Source: an uncultured Mollicutes bacterium (GTDB lineage Bacteria; Bacillota_I; Bacilli_A; MAG-NZ). From it: a stretch of DNA of 8,983 nucleotides. Below are positions 1-7,229 of the stretch, one piece after another. Position numbers and translations under genes: made by a program. The stretch is taken from NCBI GenBank assembly GCA_913064935.1, contig CAJYBF010000028.1, positions 1 to 8,983 on the forward strand, given 5' to 3'. A model generated the notes under the pieces. It had not been told where the DNA came from. It saw only the letters and a list, made by a program, of their open reading frames with translations, and did not search any database. Each line of letters starts with the position of its first letter. Within the stretch, counting starts at the first letter, position 1.

Positions 1-1
1 A

Positions 2-1540
2 AAATACTTAAATGAGCATGCTTTTAAAATAGATGAGGGAAATAAGATAGGAAAAACTATTATTGTTGCTAAAAATAAAAAACATGCTGAATATATTAAA
101 GAGATCTTTGATCTACTGTATCCACATAGATGCGATGAAGCAGAGATTATTCATAGTGAAATATCGCATGTAGATAGCTTGATAGATAACTTTAAAAACC
201 CTAATCATAATCCTCAAATTGCTATTAGTGTGGATATGCTTGATACGGGTATTGATATACCTGAACTTTTAAATCTAGTCTTTTTTAAACCTGTAAAATC
301 AAAAATTAAATTCTGGCAGATGATTGGTCGTGGAACGAGACTCTGTCCTGATATTTTTGGTGTAGGTCATGATAAAAAAAGCTTTCAGATTTTTGACTTT
401 TGTGCAAACTTTACCTACTTTGATATCAATGCTAAAGGCCTGCCATCTCAAAAAAGTAGCTCGTTAAAAGAGAGACTCTTTTTGAAAAGAGTGGGACTTG
501 TCAGAGTCATGGAAGATGGAGCATTAAAAGATGAAATGCTAACTATCATTAAATCGCAAGTCTATGCCCTTGATGCTAATGAATACTATCTGAAAAAATA
601 TAGACATGTCATCGAAGCTTTACATAGTGTGGATTTAGCCTATATTACAGATGGTATTTATAATGATTTAAAAACTGTTGCTGAATATATAGAGGATGAC
701 ACGAACTTTGATGTTCAAAGATTTCAGATGCTGATTTTAAATGCAGAAGAATCGATAGTTAAGGGTAAAGACAATAAAGAATATGTTAAAGAAATAAAAG
801 CTCGTTGTATGGTGCTAAAATCAAAAGCTAGTAATGTTAATGCTATTAAAGATCAGGTAGAAACGATTGATAAGGTTCTCAACGGATCGTATACGTTAAA
901 TGATAGTTTAGATGCTCTAGAAGAGATTAAGAACAATCTGGAACACTTAGCTAACCTTTCGCTTGAAAAAGGTGCTACTACTGTCAGAACGGCCTTTATT
1001 GACGAGATCACAGAAGTAAGAAATTTATCTAGTGTTGATTATATAGATGCTTCAACCGTTAAGACGGAAGTCCAAAAGGTACTTGATGCCTATATCGCTC
1101 AGTTGCAGGTGATAAAAGAGCTGGAAAATTCAAATTTAATAACTGATAATGACATTAGTGAGATCAAATATCATATTTTCGATCTAGATAAAATCATCGA
1201 AGATAAGATGAATAAGAATGAAGATTTTAATATCATGATTTATGAGATTCTTAACAGTTCCAAAAAAGAAGTGGCAAATAAAATATTTGATAATTTTATC
1301 GCAGAAGGTTCTTATACGCAGAAGCAAGTAGAGCTAATCAACAAAATTAAAAATATACTATTTGGTAAAAAGCATCAGGATATTCATGACTCTCTTGTCA
1401 ATATCAAAGAGCAACTTTTTAGTGATATTCATCCTTTGTCTGGTGAACTAGATAGATTAAGTGAACAAGAACAGAGTGCGATATTTGGTGTTATTCAATT
1501 GATTGATAAAGTTGATAACAGTACAGAAGTGTCTATCTAA
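2..1540 (+). CDS. hsdR: Type I restriction enzyme R subunit (HsdR, EcoEI-like), C-terminal part; 5' end outside window
   Basis: The frame is open from base 2, so this is the 3' end of a longer gene: 512 residues are visible. A TTG at 179 could be mistaken for a start, but the coding sequence upstream of it is continuous and homologous-looking. HsdR is the ATP-driven DNA translocase and cleavage subunit of type I restriction complexes. The visible part begins inside the second RecA-like helicase lobe: motif V region SVDMLDTGIDIP (about residues 76-87) and motif VI QMIGRGTR (106-113, arginine finger), joined by the NLVFFKPVKSK stretch typical of EcoEI-type R subunits. The remaining 400 residues are charged and probably mostly helical, matching the place of the C-terminal domain that binds the methylase core. 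The nuclease domain, Walker A and DEAD box lie upstream and cannot be seen; hsdM and hsdS are expected there too. A stand-alone DEAD/DEAH helicase of similar type is the alternative. Confidence 0.8.
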   Translation, partial: KYLNEHAFKIDEGNKIGKTIIVAKNKKHAEYIKEIFDLLYPHRCDEAEIIHSEISHVDSLIDNFKNPNHNPQIAISVDMLDTGIDIPELLNLVFFKPVKSKIKFWQMIGRGTRLCPDIFGVGHDKKSFQIFDFCANFTYFDINAKGLPSQKSSSLKERLFLKRVGLVRVMEDGALKDEMLTIIKSQVYALDANEYYLKKYRHVIEALHSVDLAYITDGIYNDLKTVAEYIEDDTNFDVQRFQMLILNAEESIVKGKDNKEYVKEIKARCMVLKSKASNVNAIKDQVETIDKVLNGSYTLNDSLDALEEIKNNLEHLANLSLEKGATTVRTAFIDEITEVRNLSSVDYIDASTVKTEVQKVLDAYIAQLQVIKELENSNLITDNDISEIKYHIFDLDKIIEDKMNKNEDFNIMIYEILNSSKKEVANKIFDNFIAEGSYTQKQVELINKIKNILFGKKHQDIHDSLVNIKEQLFSDIHPLSGELDRLSEQEQSAIFGVIQLIDKVDNSTEVSI

Positions 1541-1580
1541 ATTTTTTATATAAATAAAATTGGTGTTAGATTAAGTTTAC

Positions 1581-1600
1581 TTTATGAGGGAAATCATAAA
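1581..1600. repeat. Perfect 7-bp inverted repeat upstream of the DUF262 gene
   Basis: TTTATGA at 1581-1587 and its exact reverse complement TCATAAA at 1594-1600 are separated by gggaaa. It lies about 20 bases upstream of a possible -10 box and is not followed by a T run, so it is not a standard terminator. It could be an operator for the defence genes. In such AT-rich DNA a chance match is also possible. Confidence 0.35.
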
Positions 1601-1621
1601 ATGTGTGCCAATAGATAGTTA

Positions 1622-1627
1622 TATACT
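1622..1627 (+). promoter_or_regulatory. Possible -10 box (TATACT) for the DUF262-HEPN genes
   Basis: TATACT, one mismatch from TATAAT, lies 41 bases before the DUF262 start in the 128-base gap after hsdR. There is no good -35 hexamer at 16-18 bases upstream, which is common for promoters in Campylobacterota. The same hexamer is used in the better promoter before manC at 4685. It would allow the DUF262 and HEPN genes to be expressed apart from hsdR. Confidence 0.4.
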
Positions 1628-1668
1628 ATGCAACATATTAATATTTACAAGTTATTAAAAGGAATAAA

Positions 1669-2670
1669 ATGTACGATTTAGATAATAAAATACGAGAGAA
1701 ACAAAAGTCAATACAATATGATTTAAGAAACTATCCCATTCATTCAATAATTGAATTTTTTCGTTTAGGTGAATATTATATTCCAAGTTACCAAAGAAAT
1801 TTTGTTTGGAAGAAAGACATACAATCTAAATTTATAGAATCTATAATTATTGGGCTACCAACTTCTACGTTATTTATCGCAGAAACAGATGATTTCAGAA
1901 ATGAAGTTATCGATGGATTTCAACGAATAAGAACGTTAGAAGAATATGTAAATGGAGATTTAAAGTTGAGCGGATTAGAAGTTTTACCTGAACTAAATGG
2001 TACATACTTTAAGCACTTGTCAGATTCGCAACAAAGAAAATTTCTTAATAGGTCAATAGGTTTTATTGTATTGTCAAATAAAACATCACTAGAAGATAGA
2101 TTAGAAATTTTCAGTAGAATGAACACAACTGGAGTGACAGTGTCTTCACATCAACTAAGAATGGCTAAAATGGATGCTGACTTTAGAAGCTTTTTCCAAG
2201 AACTTTCAGAAAATTCATTATTTGTAAATTTAATGCAGTTTAGTTCTTCCATGCAATTACGGAATGAACCTGAAGAATTAATATTAAGATTTTTTGCTTT
2301 CTCTCACAATTTGGATAAGTATAGAGGGAGTATGGATTCTTTCTTAAATAATTATTTAAAAGAAATTTCTAGCGATTTTAATCGATATGAAATGTTCAAT
2401 GAATTTCAAAACACATGTTTATTTATTGATAAATATTTAAGAGATGTTTTTTATTCTAAAAATAGAAAAGTAACAAGAGTTATGTTTGATTCAATATTTG
2501 TTGGGGTTAATTTAGCTTTAAAAGAAAATCCTCAATTAAGTCCAAAGTCACTTAACTGGATATATGATTCAAACTTTGATGTTTTGGTAAGAGTGCATGC
2601 TGCTCAGACTAAGAAACGTGTTAAAGATCGGATAGTATATGTTAAGAATAGTTTATTGGAAAATAGTTGA
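1669..2670 (+). CDS. DUF262 (GmrSD N-terminal/ParB-like) protein, stand-alone
   Basis: A 333-residue protein with the signature blocks of DUF262: IPSYQRNFVW (residues 38-47), SIIIGLP just after, the nucleotide-binding type block EVIDGFQRIRTL (79-90, core D82-G-x-Q85-R86) and IFSRMNTTG (147-155). DUF262 is a ParB/Srx-fold domain that senses or hydrolyses nucleotides in defence proteins such as GmrSD, SspE and BrxU. Those usually carry a C-terminal DUF1524 HNH nuclease; here residues 170-333 show no His-Asn-His pattern, and the length fits a DUF262-only protein, so nuclease activity would have to come from a partner. The start is ATG with AAAAGGA five bases upstream (1657-1663). The next gene, a HEPN protein, touches or overlaps its stop codon, so the two are surely co-translated. 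The codons are very AT-rich, with less GC than the sugar operon in the rows I counted. Family call is firm; the biological role is inference. Confidence 0.88.
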   Translation: MYDLDNKIREKQKSIQYDLRNYPIHSIIEFFRLGEYYIPSYQRNFVWKKDIQSKFIESIIIGLPTSTLFIAETDDFRNEVIDGFQRIRTLEEYVNGDLKLSGLEVLPELNGTYFKHLSDSQQRKFLNRSIGFIVLSNKTSLEDRLEIFSRMNTTGVTVSSHQLRMAKMDADFRSFFQELSENSLFVNLMQFSSSMQLRNEPEELILRFFAFSHNLDKYRGSMDSFLNNYLKEISSDFNRYEMFNEFQNTCLFIDKYLRDVFYSKNRKVTRVMFDSIFVGVNLALKENPQLSPKSLNWIYDSNFDVLVRVHAAQTKKRVKDRIVYVKNSLLENS

Positions 2671-2672
2671 CT

Positions 2673-3365
2673 ATGGAAAATGTAATTCTAGATTTTGAGG
2701 ATAAAGTGAAAGAGTTAGACTTATATTTGAAGTTTGTAAAATCAATAGATGAACAACATGTACAAGTACATTCACCTAATAAAAGAACATATGAGCCAAT
2801 TGACAATGATATTTTACCAATTTTAAAAGCTAATTCTTTTTTAATCATTTACAACTTAGTAGAGTCAAGTGTCAGAGATGGCGTACTTGCTATATATAAA
2901 AAAATGGAAGTTTCATCTTGTTCGTATACTGACGTAAATGATAAAATAAAGAAAATATGGAGTAGGTATGAGTTTAAAAAGAGTTTTGATATTAATTCTA
3001 GTTGGGAAACATATTATTCAAAAACACTTAAACTAGCTCATGCTGTATTGAATGAAGAAATACTTAAAATGGATAGAAATGCAATACCTGTTTCAGGGAA
3101 TTTAGATGCAGACCAAGTGCGTGTGATATGTGATCTTCATGGGATAAAGAAAACAGTTCACACATCTGCAAATGGTGGAGTAAAGTTAAGTGATGTTAAA
3201 GAACAACGAAACTTTCTTGCACATGGTACTCTTGGGTTTTCAGAATGCGGTAGACAATATTCATTAGAGTCAATAAATGAAATAAAAGTAGAAACTATAC
3301 ATTTTGTACGTAGTATTTTAAAAAATATGAAAGAATATATTGATTCTGAAAAGTTTCTAAAATAA
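2673..3365 (+). CDS. HEPN-domain protein, MAE_28990/MAE_18760 type; putative RNase toxin/effector
   Basis: The product is 230 residues from the ATG at 2673. A TTG at 2667 overlapping the previous stop as TTGA is equally possible and has better spacing (6 bases) to the GGA at 2658-2660. The key feature is RNFLAHG at residues 179-185: the R-x4-H motif (R179, N180, H184) that forms the active site of HEPN ribonucleases, followed by FSECGR, typical of the MAE_28990/MAE_18760 family. The N-terminal helix KANSFLIIYNLVESSVRDG (from about residue 52) also fits that family. HEPN proteins usually act as dimers, with the motif at the interface, cutting RNA in toxin-antitoxin, abortive-infection and CRISPR settings. 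No signal peptide or membrane segment is seen, so it should be cytoplasmic. Coupling to DUF262 suggests the two work as one system, the DUF262 protein perhaps as sensor or control. Activity and target are unknown. Confidence 0.85.
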   Translation: MENVILDFEDKVKELDLYLKFVKSIDEQHVQVHSPNKRTYEPIDNDILPILKANSFLIIYNLVESSVRDGVLAIYKKMEVSSCSYTDVNDKIKKIWSRYEFKKSFDINSSWETYYSKTLKLAHAVLNEEILKMDRNAIPVSGNLDADQVRVICDLHGIKKTVHTSANGGVKLSDVKEQRNFLAHGTLGFSECGRQYSLESINEIKVETIHFVRSILKNMKEYIDSEKFLK

Positions 3366-3429
3366 ATATATAACAAAGTGTTCTACCGAATACATAGCAT
3401 CGCGAAAAATAATTTTTGAGATAGGATGA

Positions 3430-4272
3430 ATGAATAATAAGCTGATAGATCAAATGATATTGCATGAAAAAGCAAACCACATTGCAATTCAGCAGCAAGT
3501 TGAATTTATTGAGTACATGTTTCATGAATCAGATGTGAGAATTAGCTCTCAACATTATTTGTTTGAACTGCTAAAAGAGGTGAGAGAACATTTTTCTGAA
3601 TATACTTCAATAGCGATAGTGATTAAAGCATTATATATTTCTAGAATAGCTGATGCTATGAAGTGTTTAGAAAATGTTAAAAATAGAAGAAAATATTTAA
3701 AGGATTTATTAAATGGCTCTTTAGACTTTTTAGTGAATGAACCTTCTCATGCAAAAAGTATATTATTTGAACTTGAAATTTTAACTCATATTAAATCAGC
3801 TTTCAATGAAAGTTATTTAGCTGAACCAGATATTTTTGTAAAAATGAGTGAAGCCAATATTGGTATTGCATGCAAAAAGATTACCTCGGAAAATAGTTTA
3901 CAAAAAGCTTTATCTAAAGCTGTTAAACAAATTGACAATAATTCTTTTGAGTTTGGAATTGTAGCTATAAATGTAGATGACTTATTACTTCCTGAATACA
4001 GTATATTAACAGCAGACACATTTTCAAATGTTTTACAAACACTATATGAAAATAATGAAGATTTTATAGCTAGGCATGAACGGCATTTTCGAAAGTATCT
4101 AAATGAAAGTAGAATAGTTGCAGTTATAGTAACAACATCTATCTTTGCAGATGTTAAGTCAGATTCACCTAGATTTAATAATGTTTTTCAATGGGCAATA
4201 TGGACGATTCCTGAAATTAGTGAGAAGCATAAAAAAATAATGAGAGATTTTCGAAATCTAGTACAACAATGA
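3430..4272 (+). CDS. Uncharacterised protein with possible divergent PD-(D/E)xK nuclease core
   Basis: I do not recognise the family by name. The product is 280 residues with no signal peptide or membrane helix. The first 110 residues look all-helical. Next come E114/E116 in a helix (FELEIL), then EPDIFVK with P133-D134, then IGIACKKI with K149, then a helix SKAVKQI. This order, helix Glu - PD - x-x-K - helix with Gln, is the layout of a PD-(D/E)xK nuclease fold. However, the acidic residue expected two before the lysine is Ala147 (A-C-K), so activity may be altered or lost. The C-terminal 80 residues hold hydrophobic strands (RIVAVIVTTSIFAD, FQWAIWTIP). The ATG at 3430 has AGG at 3423-3425; an ATG at 3426 leads to a stop after three codons and is rejected. 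It lies 64 bases after the HEPN gene on the same strand and is strikingly AT-rich. It may be a third member of the defence module or an independent gene. The nuclease assignment is tentative. Confidence 0.72.
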   Translation: MNNKLIDQMILHEKANHIAIQQQVEFIEYMFHESDVRISSQHYLFELLKEVREHFSEYTSIAIVIKALYISRIADAMKCLENVKNRRKYLKDLLNGSLDFLVNEPSHAKSILFELEILTHIKSAFNESYLAEPDIFVKMSEANIGIACKKITSENSLQKALSKAVKQIDNNSFEFGIVAINVDDLLLPEYSILTADTFSNVLQTLYENNEDFIARHERHFRKYLNESRIVAVIVTTSIFADVKSDSPRFNNVFQWAIWTIPEISEKHKKIMRDFRNLVQQ

Positions 4273-4644
4273 AGTATATAACTATTCACTCTAATAAAAT
4301 TCAGAAGCCAATATGAACCTACAAACGTGTTTGTGCTATTTTCCTTAAAAATTAAACATATTAATCCACCCTTTATGACTCTTTTATATTTGAATAGTAA
4401 CTACGCATTATCAATAGGGATAACTTTAGGAATAACTTTTTTACTTATTTATAGGGAGTCCATCAAATTAGTTCTCTTCGATAGAGCACGTCTCCACCAA
4501 TATTTAACCACACAAGCACCAGTAGATTTTATAAAGTACATATTATTTGACTCCAAGGAAAATGTTTTTTTAAACTTCTACTCATTATAAATCTTAAACC
4601 AAAATAAATATCTGAACAGTTTAGACGACTTCTGAGTTTAATAG
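4273..4644. other. Intergenic stretch without a convincing gene
   Basis: Between the defence genes and the sugar operon I see no gene I can support. A frame of 87 codons runs from a GTG at 4327 to 4590. It has no ribosome binding site at that GTG or at the internal ATG near 4375, no family resemblance, and only one hydrophobic stretch (around ALSIGITLGITFLLIY). It is most likely chance or a decayed relic. At 4321-4334 there is a short dyad, ACAAAC-GT-GTTTGT, 49 bases after the preceding stop. Its loop is too short and the following bases (gctattttcc) too poor in T for a confident terminator. The switch from very AT-rich defence genes to the operon happens across this stretch. Confidence 0.5.
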
Positions 4645-4690
4645 TTTTTTTCTGGTTTTAACGTTCTTTTAACTGAATTTAAACTATACT
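4645..4690 (+). promoter_or_regulatory. Promoter of the manC-gmd-fcl-ugd operon: phased T tracts plus TATACT
   Basis: T-rich tracts start at 4645 (TTTTTTT), 4656 (TTTTAAC), 4667 (TTTTAAC) and 4678 (TTTAAAC), exactly 11 bases apart. They are followed by TATACT at 4685-4690, 32 bases before the manC ATG. No good -35 hexamer is present. Periodic T-rich stretches in place of a -35 box are a known property of sigma-70 promoters in Campylobacter and Helicobacter. Transcription would start near 4697, giving a leader of about 26 bases. Confidence 0.68.
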
Positions 4691-4722
4691 CTTACTTATA
4701 AATAATAAATAAAAGAATTTTA

Positions 4723-6093
4723 ATGACCAACATGATTTTGTGCGGGGGATCAGGTACGCGTCTTTGGCCAATAAGCCGAACACTTATGCCGAAACAGTTC
4801 GTAAAACTGTTTAACGAAGAGTCACTTTTTCAACTTACTGTTAAACGTAATCAGGAGGTTTGTGATCAACAATTTATAGTTTCTAATGCAGAACAGTACT
4901 TTTTGGCTTATGACCAGCTGGAAGAACTTTCAATGACAGAAAACAGGTTTTTACTAGAACCTATAGGGCGTAACACAGCTCCTGCAATAGCATTGGCTTG
5001 TCTAGCTTTAGATAAGGCTGAACTTGTCCTTGTTTCACCCTCAGATCATCTCATAAAAGATGAGGTGGCATATGCAGACGTCTTACAAAAAGCCAAGTCC
5101 CTTGCCGAAGAAGACAATCTTGTGACCTTTGGTATAATGGCTGAGTATGCAGAGACAGGGTTTGGCTATATTGAGTCAAATGGAGAGGATGTCAAGGCCT
5201 TCCATGAAAAACCAGATGTAAAAACGGCACAAAAGTATTTGGATGCAGGGAATTTTTATTGGAACTCTGGCATGTTTTGTTTTAAAGCAGGTGTTTTTCT
5301 TGATGAGTTGAAAAAATACTCTCCAGAAATATATAAGTTTTCAAAACTGGCGTATGAAAATGCTAAAAATGACGGAATGATACGTATATCTCATGAAGAT
5401 ATGATGGCTATTCCAGAAGACAGTATAGATTACGCGGTAATGGAAAAGTCTTCAAAGGTCAAAGTTGTAGCCTCAGATATAGACTGGTCAGATCTAGGCA
5501 GTTTCGATGCTTTGGATGAAGAACTTCCTAAAGATATAAATGGAAACACTAAATGTAAACATTTATATACGGTAGATGCAAAAAACAACTTTGTCTACTC
5601 AAAAGAAAGAGCAATAGCATTAACTGGTGTAGAAAATCTTATCGTGGTTGACACGGGAGATGCTCTTCTAATTGGAAAAAAAGGTGAGTCTCAAAAGGTG
5701 AAAGAAGTCGTTAAACAGCTCAAAGAAGCTGATTCTGAATTGCACCATATTCATTTAACTGCTCATAGACCATGGGGTACATACACAATCCTGGAAAATA
5801 ATGACAACTATAAGATAAAAAGAATCGTTGTGAAGCCAGGAAAACGTCTGAGTTTACAGAAGCATTTCCACAGAAGTGAACATTGGGTCGTTGTATCCGG
5901 AACAGCATTAGTTACAGTTGGAGAAATAGAGACATTAGTTAAACCTAACGAATCAACCTATATTCCTATGGGAGAAATTCATAGGTTAGAGAATCCTGGA
6001 AAGATTGATGTTGTATTAATTGAGGCACAGGTCGGAAGCTATGTGGGTGAAGATGATATTGTTAGATTACAAGATGATTTTAAAAGAAATTAA
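4723..6093 (+). CDS. manC: Mannose-1-phosphate guanylyltransferase / mannose-6-phosphate isomerase (bifunctional)
   Basis: This cytoplasmic enzyme makes GDP-mannose from mannose-1-P and GTP and, through its C-terminal cupin, can interconvert fructose-6-P and mannose-6-P. The 456 residues match the usual length of the two-domain type (ManC/CpsB/AlgA). Nucleotidyltransferase domain: LCGGSGTRLWPISR (6-19, GTP-binding loop) with PKQF at 23-26, EPIGRNTAPA (79-88), SPSDH (105-109; LPADH is more usual), HEKPD, WNSGMF (180-185), and IDYAVMEKS with WSDLGSF. Type II isomerase domain: HRPWGTY from 348, SLQKHFHRSEHW (377-388; the common HHHR appears as HFHR), GEIHRLENPG with H420, and GEDDIVRLQDD near the end; H381, H383, E386 and H420 are candidate metal ligands. 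The ATG at 4723 has AAAAGA six bases upstream; an ATG at 4732 is possible but lacks such a site. It is first in the operon, 12 bases before gmd. phosphomannomutase (ManB) is not in the window. Confidence 0.96.
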   Translation: MTNMILCGGSGTRLWPISRTLMPKQFVKLFNEESLFQLTVKRNQEVCDQQFIVSNAEQYFLAYDQLEELSMTENRFLLEPIGRNTAPAIALACLALDKAELVLVSPSDHLIKDEVAYADVLQKAKSLAEEDNLVTFGIMAEYAETGFGYIESNGEDVKAFHEKPDVKTAQKYLDAGNFYWNSGMFCFKAGVFLDELKKYSPEIYKFSKLAYENAKNDGMIRISHEDMMAIPEDSIDYAVMEKSSKVKVVASDIDWSDLGSFDALDEELPKDINGNTKCKHLYTVDAKNNFVYSKERAIALTGVENLIVVDTGDALLIGKKGESQKVKEVVKQLKEADSELHHIHLTAHRPWGTYTILENNDNYKIKRIVVKPGKRLSLQKHFHRSEHWVVVSGTALVTVGEIETLVKPNESTYIPMGEIHRLENPGKIDVVLIEAQVGSYVGEDDIVRLQDDFKRN

Positions 6094-6094
6094 C

Positions 6095-6100
6095 AAAGGA
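6095..6100 (+). promoter_or_regulatory. Ribosome binding site fixing the TTG start of gmd
   Basis: AAAGGA lies in the 12-base gap between the manC stop and the TTG at 6106, five bases before it. No in-frame ATG or GTG occurs before the Rossmann motif, so this site decides the start. Confidence 0.75.
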
Positions 6101-6105
6101 AAAGA

Positions 6106-7221
6106 TTGAAGAAAGTTGCATTAATAACGGGGATTACAGGACAAGACGGTTCATACTTAGCAGAATTTTTACTGAAAAAAGGCTATGAAGTTCATGGTAT
6201 AAAGCGTCGTGCTTCATTGTTTAATACAGATCGTATAGATCATCTTTATCAAGATCCACATGAAGAGAATGTAAACTTAACATTGCACTATGGTGAGATG
6301 ACAGACTCGATGAACTTGACTAGAATTATTCAAGAAGTACAACCTGATGAGATCTATAATCTTGCAGCGATGTCTCACGTTGCTGTTTCTTTTGAAACAC
6401 CGGAATATGTTTCAAACGCAGATGGTACAGGAACACTTAGAATTCTTGAAGCAGTGAAACTTTTGGGTTTATCGAAAAAAACACGTATTTATCAAGCATC
6501 AACATCTGAACTGTACGGCAAGGTTCAAGAAGTTCCACAGAGCGAAACAACCCCTTTTTATCCGCGTTCACCTTATGCAGTAGCAAAGATGTATGCTTAC
6601 TGGATTACAGTAAACTATAGAGAAGCCTACGATATGTTTGCATGTAATGGAATACTTTTCAACCATGAGTCTCCGGTTCGTGGTGAGACTTTTGTAACAC
6701 GTAAGATCACTCGTGCTGCATCAACAATAGCCTTAGGTCTTCAAGATAAGCTCTACTTAGGTAACTTGGATGCAAAACGTGATTGGGGTCACGCAAAAGA
6801 TTATGTCAAGATGATGTGGTTGATCTTACAAGCTGATGAGCCGGAAGACTGGGTTATTGCAACAGGTGTGACTACTACAGTTCGTGATTTTGTCCGCATG
6901 TCATTTGCCTATGCAGGAATAGAGTTAGAGTTTAAGGGTGAAGGGGTTGATGAAAAAGCATATGTCGTAAGTTGTTCAAACCCTGAGTATCAAGTTGAAG
7001 TTGGCAAAGAAGTTGTAGGTGTAGACCCTCGCTACTTCCGTCCGACAGAGGTTGATCTACTTATTGGTGATCCAACAAAAGCAGAACAAAAACTTGGATG
7101 GAAAAGAGAATATAAACTGGAAGAACTTGTAAATGACATGATGGGGTCAGATCTAAAGCTTATGACAAAAGACCAGTATCTTAAAGATGGTGGCTATACT
7201 ACTATGAACTATTTTGAGTAG
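6106..7221 (+). CDS. gmd: GDP-mannose 4,6-dehydratase
   Basis: Converts GDP-D-mannose to GDP-4-keto-6-deoxymannose with bound NADP+, the first step to GDP-L-fucose and other 6-deoxy sugars. At 371 residues it is full length (E. coli Gmd has 373). It is an extended short-chain dehydrogenase: the Rossmann loop [15 protein letters not shown] (9-23), [30 protein letters not shown], the catalytic block STSELYG with T133 and E135, then [12 protein letters not shown] with Y157 and K161. These fall one residue after E. coli T132, E134, Y156 and K160. [18 protein letters not shown] and [14 protein letters not shown] are the substrate-binding signatures of Gmd. The start is TTG, chosen because AAAGGA sits five bases upstream and the product then begins right before the first beta strand (KKVALITG). 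It lies between manC, which makes its substrate, and fcl, which uses its product. Confidence 0.97.
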   Translation: MKKVALITGITGQDGSYLAEFLLKKGYEVHGIKRRASLFNTDRIDHLYQDPHEENVNLTLHYGEMTDSMNLTRIIQEVQPDEIYNLAAMSHVAVSFETPEYVSNADGTGTLRILEAVKLLGLSKKTRIYQASTSELYGKVQEVPQSETTPFYPRSPYAVAKMYAYWITVNYREAYDMFACNGILFNHESPVRGETFVTRKITRAASTIALGLQDKLYLGNLDAKRDWGHAKDYVKMMWLILQADEPEDWVIATGVTTTVRDFVRMSFAYAGIELEFKGEGVDEKAYVVSCSNPEYQVEVGKEVVGVDPRYFRPTEVDLLIGDPTKAEQKLGWKREYKLEELVNDMMGSDLKLMTKDQYLKDGGYTTMNYFE

Positions 7222-7224
7222 AGG
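7221..7224 (+). promoter_or_regulatory. Ribosome binding site fixing the GTG start of fcl
   Basis: GAGG overlaps the last base of the gmd stop codon TAG and stands five bases before the GTG at 7230. The next residues ([15 protein letters not shown]) lead straight into the Rossmann fold, which supports this start. Confidence 0.6.
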
Positions 7225-7229
7225 CTAGG

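Noticed and set aside
179..181. TTG as the start of the first coding region
   Set aside because: The same frame is open back to base 2 and encodes sequence of HsdR character (TIIVAKNKKHAEYIKEIF), and a start here would cut through the second helicase lobe. The gene simply begins outside the window.
1541..1560. AT-rich dyad after hsdR as a terminator
   Set aside because: Only ATTTT/AAAAT pairs, without GC in the stem and without a following T run.
4321..4334. ACAAAC-GT-GTTTGT dyad as a rho-independent terminator
   Set aside because: The usable stem is only about five pairs, poor in GC, and the downstream bases gctattttcc are not a proper T tract.
4471..4499. tRNA-like 3' tail (TTCGATA loop flanked by CTC/GAG, then tctccacca), possible attachment site
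   Set aside because: The T stem has a mismatch, no matching acceptor, D or anticodon arms are found in the 75 bases upstream, and no integrase gene or second copy is present in the window.
4327..4590. 87-codon open frame as a small membrane protein
   Set aside because: There is no ribosome binding site at the GTG or at the internal ATG near 4375, no recognisable family, and only one hydrophobic stretch in AT-rich DNA where such frames arise by chance.
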